This document shows, piece by piece, positions 1 through 5,843 of a stretch of 6,056 nt of DNA; the first letter of the stretch is position 1, and each line of letters starts with the position of its first letter. The position numbers and the translations under genes were made by a program. The notes below the pieces were generated by a model. It was not told the origin of the DNA, ran no database searches, and was given only the letters and a program-made list of their open reading frames with translations. Source of the stretch: Halobacteriales archaeon (lineage in GTDB: Archaea > Thermoplasmatota > E2 > JACPAO01 > JAHFTW01); contig JAIVGU010000228.1 in the NCBI GenBank assembly GCA_020201445.1, forward strand, positions 1 to 6,056, read 5' to 3'.

Positions 1-471
1 GAAGCGGACGGTGGCGAGGTGGCGGCGCAGCGTATCCCCGTAGAGAAGGAGTTGCAGCGTCTCCGGCGTGGTGATGAGCAGGTCGGGCGGGCTGCGGGCC
101 TGCCGCGCGCGCTCGCTGGGGGAGGTGTCGCCGTGCCGCACCCCGATGGCGACGTCCAGGCCCGCGGCCCAGCTTGTGAGGCGGCCCATCAGGTCGCGGT
201 TGAGCGCCCGCAGCGGCGTGACGTAGAGCGCCTTGAAGCCCACCGGCCACGGCCTCCCGCTCGCCGCGAGGGCGTCGCGCTCCTCCAGGATGCGGCTCAG
301 CACCGGCAGCAGCGCCGCCTCCGTCTTGCCGTGCCCCGTCGGCGCCACCAGGAGGACGTGGCGGCGCGCCGCAAGCGGCCCCTGCGCCGCCCGCTGCGCC
401 TCGGTCAGGCCGGTCCAGCCCTGGCTGCGCAGCAGGTCCACGAGCCGCGGGTGGAGGCCGCCGGCGTCCAT
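1..471 (-). CDS. Lhr-like DEAD/DEAH-box superfamily 2 helicase, N-terminal part (runs off the left edge)
   Basis: The reading frame encodes 157 residues from an ATG at 471-469 and stays open to the window edge, so only the first RecA-like domain is present. Visible motifs in order: a Q-motif-like segment GLTEAQRAA (residues 21-29), Walker A APTGHGKTEAA (43-53, Lys49 and Thr50), motif Ia TPLRALNRDL (85-94), a GVRHGDTS segment (110-117) and motif Ib LLITTPETL (131-139). The DEAD/DEVH box would follow just beyond the edge. The combination of TGxGKTEAA, TPLRALN, VRxGDT and ITTPETLQ is typical of the Lhr family: ATP-dependent 3'-5' DNA or RNA:DNA helicases linked to repair, acting in the cytoplasm. 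The ATG lies four bases after the stop of the upstream membrane-protein gene, so the two are probably co-transcribed and translationally coupled; no strong Shine-Dalgarno is seen. The residue before the Walker A glycine-lysine is His47 rather than the more usual Ser. Cas3 and other helicases share parts of these motifs, but Lhr fits best. Confidence 0.9.
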   Translation of the reverse strand, partial: MDAGGLHPRLVDLLRSQGWTGLTEAQRAAQGPLAARRHVLLVAPTGHGKTEAALLPVLSRILEERDALAASGRPWPVGFKALYVTPLRALNRDLMGRLTSWAAGLDVAIGVRHGDTSPSERARQARSPPDLLITTPETLQLLLYGDTLRRHLATVRF

Positions 472-475
472 CCGG

Positions 476-1978
476 CTAGGTCCCGCTGGCGGCCTTGAGG
501 GCCACGTTCAGGTAGGCCAGCAGGAGCGGGGCGCCCAGGATGAAGCCGATGGGGTAGGCGAACGCCGCCGGCAGGCCCATCATGCGGCCGCCGCGCGACA
601 CCATCACGCCGTTGCGCAGGATGATGCGCAGGGGCGCCACGACCGCGAACAGGACCGCGAACATGGGCGCCAGCTCCAGGCCCGCGAGCACCAGGAACGC
701 CTCGCCGGACGAGCCGCCGCCGCTGAGCAGGCTGGTGCCCCAGACGGCCTTGACCTCGAGGTCCCACAGCCAGAGGAACAGCAGGAACAGCAGGATGGTG
801 CACACCAGGCCGACCCAGCGGTTGCGGTCGAACGCCGGGTTCGCCGCCGTGGGCTTCGTCACGATGCGGGTGATGAACAGGCCGATGGCGGCGGCCCACA
901 GCAGGTAGCTCCACCAGGGCATCTGGAAGATGGCGAAGCCGACGAGGGGCTTGGCGTCGACGACCTCGCCGTCCTGGACCTGGACGGGGCCGGCGCCGCT
1001 GACCGCGACCGCGCTGCCGTCGCTGCGGGCGTCGAGGGTGTCGAAGCGCACGAGGCCCACCTGCCGGATGGGGTTGCCGTCGCCGCCCTGGGTGGGCAGC
1101 TTCAGCACGGCGCCGTTGAGCAGGTGCGACAGCAGCGGCTTGAGGGGGCCCAGGTCGAGCGTGGCCGACTGGCCGCTGGTGCCGGTCTTGCTGGCCTGGT
1201 TGAGGTCGCCGGTCAGGTTGGTGAGGCGGCCGATGTCCAGGCCGGCGTCCGCGGCGCCCTGGGCGGCGGGAGCGAGGTGGGCCGTGGCGCCCGCCTCGAA
1301 CGGCAGGACCATGAGGCCTGGGTGCAGCTCGCCCAGGGCGGGCTGGCCCTGGAACGCGATGGGGTCCTGCTTGCCGGCGGGGAAGGTCTTCTTGACCTCG
1401 GTGCCGTCGAGGACCTGGATGCGGGTCTTGCCGTCGAGCGCGACGAGGCCGCCCGCGTCGGGGTGGGCGCCCAGCACGTCGGGCGTGCCGCTGGTGGCGG
1501 GGATGGCGGGCAGCCGCGTGAAGGCGAAGCGGGCGCCGATGGAGGGCGCCATCAGGGTCTTGCCGAGGTCGAAGCTGTTGAGGTCGCGCTTGCCGCCGAA
1601 GTCCACCAGGACGCCCAGCGCGTGCTCGGCGTGCGCCTCGGAGCTGGTGGGCTGCGGGAAGCGGATGCCGAAGGCGCCGCCCTGCGCCACCACGATGGAG
1701 AGTTGGCCGCCGGCGCTGGTGTAGCAGGTGGCCTGGAAGCAGACGCGGGTCAGGCCCGTCAGGCGGGCGGCGTCGGCCTGGAAGAAGCCGTAGGGGCCGC
1801 GCACGTCCGGCAACTGCGCGTCGAGCGCGCCCGACAGGACCGTGAACGAGCCGGAGTCGGCGCCCACGCCGTCCTGGTAGCCGAGGGTCGCCTCGTAGGG
1901 GTGGTCGCCGTTGATGGCCGCCTGGGCCTGCGGCAGGAGCAGCAGGGCCGCGAGCCCGCACAGGAGGAAGGGCCTCAC
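476..1978 (-). CDS. Secreted/membrane protein of unknown function: signal peptide, large extracellular region, four C-terminal membrane helices
   Basis: I do not recognise the family. From the GTG at 1978 it is 500 residues. A signal peptide (short basic start, leucine-rich core, AQA|AI cleavage site near residue 20) is followed by about 335 extracytoplasmic residues rich in Gly, Ala, Asp and short beta-like stretches. Two cysteines (80 and 85) could form a disulfide, and one NLT sequon is present near residue 254. Four hydrophobic helices follow at about 355-373, 388-405, 427-453 and 468-494, joined by short Arg-containing loops, so the bulk of the protein faces outside. An alternative GTG at 1990 adds four residues. 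I prefer 1978 because a TATA-like element lies about 28 bases upstream of it and because it mirrors the GTG of the divergent gene. The TAG stop is four bases before the helicase ATG, implying an operon, although the functional link between a surface protein and a helicase is not obvious. No enzyme motif is visible; an envelope or sensory role is only a guess. Confidence 0.85.
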   Translation of the reverse strand: MRPFLLCGLAALLLLPQAQAAINGDHPYEATLGYQDGVGADSGSFTVLSGALDAQLPDVRGPYGFFQADAARLTGLTRVCFQATCYTSAGGQLSIVVAQGGAFGIRFPQPTSSEAHAEHALGVLVDFGGKRDLNSFDLGKTLMAPSIGARFAFTRLPAIPATSGTPDVLGAHPDAGGLVALDGKTRIQVLDGTEVKKTFPAGKQDPIAFQGQPALGELHPGLMVLPFEAGATAHLAPAAQGAADAGLDIGRLTNLTGDLNQASKTGTSGQSATLDLGPLKPLLSHLLNGAVLKLPTQGGDGNPIRQVGLVRFDTLDARSDGSAVAVSGAGPVQVQDGEVVDAKPLVGFAIFQMPWWSYLLWAAAIGLFITRIVTKPTAANPAFDRNRWVGLVCTILLFLLFLWLWDLEVKAVWGTSLLSGGGSSGEAFLVLAGLELAPMFAVLFAVVAPLRIILRNGVMVSRGGRMMGLPAAFAYPIGFILGAPLLLAYLNVALKAASGT

Positions 1979-2040
1979 GGGGGTTCCCACGACGCCGCCC
2001 CTTTATCCATTGTTCGGCTCCCCTGTGGGAGCGTCCGTGA
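1975..2040. repeat. Imperfect inverted repeat in the divergent promoter (arms 1975-1990 and 2025-2040)
   Basis: Read outward from the centre, the left arm on the minus strand is GTGGGAACCCCCGTGA and the right arm on the plus strand is GTGGGAGCGTCCGTGA. They agree at 13 of 16 positions, with both ends (GTGGGA and CCGTGA) perfect. The centre of symmetry is between 2007 and 2008, next to the TATA-like hexamer, and equivalent positions average 50 bases apart, close to a whole number of helical turns. Each arm ends in a GTG in frame with the gene it faces (1978 leftward, 2037 rightward), preceded by GGGA. It may be a pair of regulator sites, a duplicated translation-initiation region, or both. Confidence 0.6.
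2002..2007. promoter_or_regulatory. Candidate TATA box shared by the divergent genes
   Basis: TTTATC on the plus strand (GATAAA on the minus strand) is one of the few AT-rich patches in a very GC-rich region. It lies 35 bases upstream of the GTG at 2037 on the plus strand and about 28 bases upstream of the GTG at 1978 on the minus strand. Archaeal TATA boxes centre about 26-30 bases before the transcription start, so either direction would give a leaderless or nearly leaderless message. The purine-rich BRE expected upstream is not clear on the plus strand; on the minus strand CGAAC lies a few bases upstream. Identification rests on composition and spacing only. Confidence 0.4.
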
Positions 2041-3812
2041 ACGCAACGGCTTTGCGGGGGGCGCCGCCCTTCGGGGCGATGGCCGTCGAGCGCTTCCGCC
2101 CCGGGCCGTTCGTCGCGGTCAACGCCATCGAGCTGGTGGAGCGGCTCGCCTACTACGGCGCCCTCTCCGTGACGGCGCTCTACATGGATTCCCTCGGCTA
2201 CCCCGGGTGGGCCATCGGCCTCCTCTCGGCGATCCTGCTGCCCCTGCCCTACCTCGTCAACCTGGTGGCGGGCCCGCTCGCGGACCGGCACGGGTACAGG
2301 CCTGCCATGCTGGTGGCCTTCACGGCCTACACCGCCGGTTTCCTGCTGATGGGCGCAGTGGCCAGCCTGTGGGCCCTCCTCGCGGGCATCGTCCTGGTCG
2401 GCGTCGGCGCGGGCGCCTTCAAGCCCATCCCCGCCGCCACCATCGCGCTCACCACGACGGAGGCGCAGCGCAACCTCGGCTTCAGCGTCTACTACTGGGC
2501 CATCAACCTCGGCGCGTTCGTCGGCCCCATCCTCATCGCGCTCCTGCTGGACAGCTACCGGGCCGCCTTCTTCCTCGCCGCCGCCCTCACGGCCGCCAAC
2601 CTGGCGGTGTCGCTGCTCGCCTACCGCGACCCCCGGCCACCGCAGGACAGGAGGGGAGACCTCGGCGCGCTGCGGACCCTGGTGGGCATCCTGCGCGACA
2701 CCCGGTTCCTGCTGCTCCTGCTGGCCTACTCCGGCTTCTGGTTCGTCTACAGCATGAACTTCAGCTTCGCGCCCATCTACCTCTCGGACTTCGTGGCGCT
2801 GCCGGCGTGGTTCACGCCCAACCTCCAGCAGTCCATCGACCCCGGCGTGGTCATCCTGGCCAGCCTGCCCCTCGGCGCCTTGGTCTCGGCGAAGCGCTGG
2901 CCGCCGCTGCGGGTGATGGCCTTCGGCGTCCTCCTCGCGACCGTGGGCTTCACCATGGTCGGCTTCTCCTCGTCGTGGCAGATGTTCGTGGCGGGCATCG
3001 TCGTCATGTCGCTGGGCGAGATCCTCACCTTCCCCGGCTTCCTGAGCCTCGTCTCGCGCCTCGCGCCGCCCGGCCGCGCCGCCGCCTACCAGAGCGCCGG
3101 CTTCCTGCCCATCGGCATCGGCTTCTTCCTCGGCCCGCTCGTGAACGGCCTGCTCTACCAGTCGGTCGCCAAGGACCTGCTGCGCCCGCGGCTATTCTGG
3201 GCCCTCGTCTGCACCGTGGGGTTCCTCACCGTCGCCGGCTTCCTGCTCATCCTCCAGCGCACTCCCGGCGAGGCACCGCCTGCCGCCAAGCCGCGCCGCC
3301 GCACAGCACCCCTGCTCGCGGGCCTCGCCGTCCTCGCCGCCGGCCTGCTCGTCCTCGCCGGCATCGCCGCAGGCACCAGCCCGCTCGTCGGCACCGCAAG
3401 CCAGCCCCCCGCCGACAAGGGGACCGTGGAGGGCCACTGGGCTGGCACACTTGCCGAAGGGGCGAGGTTCGACCAGGCGGTCGCCATCCCCGCCGGCCCC
3501 GCCCGGAACCTCACGCTCACGCTCGCATGGACCGACGAGGCGGCGGGCCCCCTGCCTGGCACCACGAACGGCCCCGACCATTTCCGCCTCCAGCTCCTTG
3601 CCGGCAACGTCCCGCTTGGCGCAGCCGACGGCAGCAACGCACCCGGCGCCCCGGGCCGCCTCGCCGTGCACGTCACGGTCCCCGCTGCGGCGACCGCGAC
3701 GGAGTGGATTGCACGCATCACGCTGGAGAGCGCAGGCGACGTCACGGCGGGACCGGCGACAGTTGGTGTGGATGCGGGCAACGCCTGGACGCTCGACGCT
3801 CGCAGTTCTTAG
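2037..3812 (+). CDS. POT/PTR2-family proton-dependent oligopeptide transporter with an extra C-terminal helix and predicted extracellular domain
   Basis: This 591-residue protein is a major-facilitator transporter of the POT family, which import di- and tripeptides with protons. The diagnostic ELVERLAYYG (ExxERxxYY; Glu32, Glu35, Arg36, Tyr39, Tyr40) is in helix 1. GPLADRHGYRP is the loop 2-3 motif, GAFKP in helix 4 carries the conserved Lys129, YYWAINLGAF (152-161) is the second PTR2 signature, and LGEILTFPGFLSLVSRLAP carries Glu328 in helix 10. I count twelve membrane helices up to about residue 410. An Arg-rich stretch, a thirteenth helix (about 423-446) and a roughly 130-residue soluble tail (463-591) follow, absent from ordinary POTs. 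With a cytoplasmic end to helix 12, the tail should face outside. Its LTLTLAWTDEAAGP and NGPDHFRLQLL segments look like a beta-sandwich of the kind appended to secreted peptidases. The GTG at 2037 was chosen for GGGAG five bases upstream and its promoter spacing; the ATG at 2079 would give 577 residues and remains possible. The gene is followed by a surface peptidase, fitting peptide uptake. Confidence 0.92.
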   Translation: MNATALRGAPPFGAMAVERFRPGPFVAVNAIELVERLAYYGALSVTALYMDSLGYPGWAIGLLSAILLPLPYLVNLVAGPLADRHGYRPAMLVAFTAYTAGFLLMGAVASLWALLAGIVLVGVGAGAFKPIPAATIALTTTEAQRNLGFSVYYWAINLGAFVGPILIALLLDSYRAAFFLAAALTAANLAVSLLAYRDPRPPQDRRGDLGALRTLVGILRDTRFLLLLLAYSGFWFVYSMNFSFAPIYLSDFVALPAWFTPNLQQSIDPGVVILASLPLGALVSAKRWPPLRVMAFGVLLATVGFTMVGFSSSWQMFVAGIVVMSLGEILTFPGFLSLVSRLAPPGRAAAYQSAGFLPIGIGFFLGPLVNGLLYQSVAKDLLRPRLFWALVCTVGFLTVAGFLLILQRTPGEAPPAAKPRRRTAPLLAGLAVLAAGLLVLAGIAAGTSPLVGTASQPPADKGTVEGHWAGTLAEGARFDQAVAIPAGPARNLTLTLAWTDEAAGPLPGTTNGPDHFRLQLLAGNVPLGAADGSNAPGAPGRLAVHVTVPAAATATEWIARITLESAGDVTAGPATVGVDAGNAWTLDARSS

Positions 3813-3817
3813 GCGAA

Positions 3818-3833
3818 CACAGATTGCACAGAT
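3818..3833. repeat. Short direct repeat, CACAGAT twice with a 9-base period
   Basis: CACAGAT occurs at 3818-3824 and 3827-3833, separated by TG, just after the transporter stop codon. The patch is noticeably AT-richer than its surroundings. Intergenic repeats built from units of the CACAGATT type occur in many bacterial and archaeal genomes, and this could be a two-copy remnant of one. Two copies are too few to be sure. Confidence 0.4.
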
Positions 3834-3963
3834 GCTAGGTGCCCTGCGCAACGCCCACCGCAACGCGACCACCCTGACCGAACTGCTGGGCGGTCGGGCG
3901 GTGCGGCCCCAGGCGCGGCCAACGCGGGCGCGGCAGACGATGCTTCAGGAGTCGCTCAAGTAA
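3832..3963 (+). CDS. Possible small ORF, 43 residues, hypothetical
   Basis: In the 181-base spacer between the transporter and the peptidase, an ATG at 3832 opens a frame of 43 codons ending in TAA. By my hand count about 36 of 42 sense codons end in G or C, the first position is intermediate and the second lowest, which is the pattern of real genes here. The product is basic and Arg-rich, beginning MLGALRNAHRNATTLTELLG, with no signal peptide, membrane helix or recognisable motif. No Shine-Dalgarno or convincing TATA box precedes the ATG, and the frame is also open further upstream in the transporter's shadow. It may be a genuine small protein or chance in GC-rich DNA; the stop falls immediately before the peptidase TATA element. 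Confidence 0.25.
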   Translation: MLGALRNAHRNATTLTELLGGRAVRPQARPTRARQTMLQESLK

Positions 3964-3964
3964 G

Positions 3965-3970
3965 TTTATG
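3965..3970 (+). promoter_or_regulatory. Candidate TATA box of the S15 peptidase gene
   Basis: TTTATG, preceded by AAGTAAG, which resembles an archaeal BRE-TATA arrangement, begins 29 bases before the ATG at 3994. The 24 bases between are almost all G and C and contain no Shine-Dalgarno sequence, so a leaderless transcript starting at or next to the ATG is the simplest reading. This implies that the peptidase can be transcribed separately from the transporter. Confidence 0.55.
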
Positions 3971-3993
3971 CGCCCGGGGGGCTGGGTCGGGCC

Positions 3994-5781
3994 ATGGCAT
4001 TCCGCTGGGCCCCGCTCGCCGCCGCCCTGCTGCTCGCCGGCTGCCTCCAGGCGCCGGACACCACTCCGACCGACCCCCCCGCCGCGGCTGTGGGCGGCTT
4101 CTCGCACACGGCGGTGTTCCCCGGCACCTACTCCACCAAGGCCTCCGCCAAGGTGCTCCAGGCGGGCCCCTACGCCATCGGCGGCGGGGAGGTCACCCTC
4201 CTCAAGAGTCAGCTCGACGGCGTGGACATCGAGATTGGTGTGGTGCGGCCCACGGTCCCCGACGGCGTGCGCGTCCCGGTCATCGCGGACGCCTCGCCCT
4301 ACTTCTCCCCGCTCACGCCCGAGAACGTCAAGACGCAGGTGCTGGCCAGCCTCATCGTCCCCGACTTCGTCCCGCACGGCTACGCCTACGCCGGCATCTC
4401 GGTGCGCGGCACGGCCGGCTCCGGCGGCTGCATGGACCTGCTCGGCCCCCTGGAGCGCGCCGACCTCGCGCAGGCGGTGGAGTGGCTCGGCACCCAGGCG
4501 TGGTCGAACGGCAACGTCGGCCTGTTCGGCATCTCCTACGACGGCAGCACGCCGTGGCAGGCCGCCGCGGCCGGCGCCCCGCACCTCAAGACCATCGTGC
4601 CGATGGAGGGCATCACCGACTACTTCCAGCTCGACTACCGCAACGGCACGGCCAACTCCTTCGGCCTCGGCACCGAGTTCACCGGCTACTACGCCCAGCC
4701 GTTCGCCTTCGCGCCGTTGGACGGCCGCAGCCCGCAGCACATCCAGGAGGCCGCTGGCTGCCCCGCGATGGCGCAGACGGCCCAGGCGCAGCTCCACGCC
4801 GCCGTCGTCGGCAACCACGACGCGCTCGGCTTCTGGGCGGCCCGCGACCTGCGGCCGCTGGTGCTGCAGAACTACAACGGCAGCGTGTTCGTGGTGCAGG
4901 GCTTCCACGACGACAACGTGGACCCCGCGCAGGTCACGCCGTTCGTCAACCAGCTCGAGGCCAAGGGGGTCGCGGTGAAGCAGCTCTGGGGCCAGTGGTA
5001 CCACGCCCTCGCCGGCTCCCCCGGCGGCGCCAACCCCAACCCGCGCTACGACTGGCACGAGATGCTGCTGCACTGGTTCGACTACTGGCTCAAGGAGGAC
5101 CGCACGGTCGACCTGGGCCCGCGCGCCGAGGTGCAGGACGCCCTCGGCCAGTGGCGGGTGGAGGAGGGCTGGCCGCCGCGCGACGCGGTCCCGGCCCGCT
5201 TCGAGCTGTCCGGCGACGGCACGCTGCGCAACGGCACCGGCGCCACCGCGGGCGCCATGGTGGTGCTCCCGACGGTGCCGCAGGGCGGCCGCGGCAGCAC
5301 CCTCGGCGACCTGTGGAGCGACGCCGCCACGACCTGCGCCAAGTGCGCCGTCTTCGCGAGCGAGCCCATGCCGCGGGAGTTCCGCTTCGCCGGCCTGCCG
5401 ACCGTCGGCGCCACGGTGACGCCCACCGGCCCCGGCGGCTACCTCGCGGCGCACCTGTTCGCGCAGCTGCCGGACGGGAAGCGCGCACAGCTTGGCATGG
5501 GCGGCGGCATCGACCTGCGCTACGCCGACGGCTCGCCCGACCCGAAGCCCGTGCTCCCCGGCCAGAAGCTGCTGGCGAAGCTGGAGCTCGAGCCGATGGA
5601 TGCCGTGGTCCCCGCCGGGGCGCGGCTGGTGCTGGTGCTCGACCAGGGCGGCTACGGCTCCCACCTGCCCCCGCCCGACACCTTCCCGGTCCAGGTCGAG
5701 CTGGGAGGCGGCCAGAGCGTGCTGGCGGTGAAGGCGTTCGAGCGCGGCCCGGACGCGTTCTTCACGGTCCCGAAGAAATAG
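3994..5781 (+). CDS. Lipoprotein peptidase/acyl hydrolase of the S15/CocE family (X-Pro dipeptidyl-peptidase-like)
   Basis: The 595-residue protein begins with a signal peptide ending in the lipobox LAGC (Cys17), then a Pro/Thr-rich linker, so it is predicted to be lipid-anchored on the outer face of the membrane. An alpha/beta-hydrolase core follows (about 60-370). Tyr103 in SPY matches the oxyanion-hole tyrosine of the family. The nucleophile elbow is GISYDG (Ser181), preceded by the family pattern RGTAGSGG and AVEWLGTQAWSNGNVGLFG. Asp306 in GFHDDNVDP aligns with the GLxDxNVxP motif, and His337 in WGQWYHALAG completes the triad. The C-terminal part (about 390-590) has the PepX_C jelly-roll pattern, with YLAAHLFAQLPDGKRAQLG and PAGARLVLVLDQGG. 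S15 members remove X-Pro dipeptides, and relatives cleave esters such as cocaine or acylate beta-lactams, so the exact substrate is open. Cys146, Cys256 and the CAKC pair (448, 451) could form extracellular disulfides. The ATG gives the expected lipoprotein start and lies 29 bases after a TATA-like box. The neighbouring peptide transporter supports a peptidase role. Confidence 0.93.
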   Translation: MAFRWAPLAAALLLAGCLQAPDTTPTDPPAAAVGGFSHTAVFPGTYSTKASAKVLQAGPYAIGGGEVTLLKSQLDGVDIEIGVVRPTVPDGVRVPVIADASPYFSPLTPENVKTQVLASLIVPDFVPHGYAYAGISVRGTAGSGGCMDLLGPLERADLAQAVEWLGTQAWSNGNVGLFGISYDGSTPWQAAAAGAPHLKTIVPMEGITDYFQLDYRNGTANSFGLGTEFTGYYAQPFAFAPLDGRSPQHIQEAAGCPAMAQTAQAQLHAAVVGNHDALGFWAARDLRPLVLQNYNGSVFVVQGFHDDNVDPAQVTPFVNQLEAKGVAVKQLWGQWYHALAGSPGGANPNPRYDWHEMLLHWFDYWLKEDRTVDLGPRAEVQDALGQWRVEEGWPPRDAVPARFELSGDGTLRNGTGATAGAMVVLPTVPQGGRGSTLGDLWSDAATTCAKCAVFASEPMPREFRFAGLPTVGATVTPTGPGGYLAAHLFAQLPDGKRAQLGMGGGIDLRYADGSPDPKPVLPGQKLLAKLELEPMDAVVPAGARLVLVLDQGGYGSHLPPPDTFPVQVELGGGQSVLAVKAFERGPDAFFTVPKK

Positions 5782-5843
5782 CAGCCCAAGGACGACGGTG
5801 GTGGAGAGCGAAGCCTGAAGCCGGCTCCGCCGGTCGCCGCCGC
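5782..5843. other. Short intergenic spacer with a small GC hairpin
   Basis: This 62-base gap separates the peptidase stop from the dehydrogenase start. CCGGC TCC GCCGG at 5821-5833 could form a five-pair stem with a three-base loop, but no T-run follows it, so it is not a convincing terminator. No TATA-like element or Shine-Dalgarno is seen before the GTG at 5844, so the dehydrogenase may be read from the peptidase transcript. Confidence 0.3.

Noticed and set aside
1975..2010. An 11-residue upstream ORF on the minus strand (ATG at 2010, TGA overlapping the GTG at 1978)
   Set aside because: The GTGA overlap is tempting, but the ATG lies in the same few bases as the TATA-like element, so under that promoter it would not be transcribed. 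It is too short to test by codon use.
405..2291. A 628-codon minus-strand open frame overlapping the membrane protein
   Set aside because: It is in a different frame from the membrane protein and helicase, its product is Arg/Pro/Gly-rich with no motif, and it overlaps both real minus-strand genes and the start of the transporter.
233..3838. A 1201-codon open frame on the plus strand running antisense to the membrane protein and across the transporter
   Set aside because: Its translation is low-complexity Arg/Gly/Ala-rich and changes character where it overlaps different real genes. It is the usual shadow frame in very GC-rich DNA, and the overlapped genes have recognisable signal peptides, motifs and helices.
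3813..3993. A tRNA or other structured RNA in the transporter-peptidase spacer
   Set aside because: I found no tRNA-like arms, TPsiC-loop sequence or extended stem on either strand; the short G-rich stretch near 3972-3982 forms only a weak, imperfect stem.
3835..5664. A 609-codon minus-strand open frame opposite the S15 peptidase
   Set aside because: The opposite plus-strand frame has a lipobox, catalytic triad and PepX_C pattern. The antisense product is a repetitive Val/Gly/Ala/Arg/His-rich sequence with no recognisable fold.
5821..5833. A five-pair GC hairpin as a transcription terminator after the peptidase
   Set aside because: There is no T-run after it, and such short GC stems arise often by chance in DNA of this composition.
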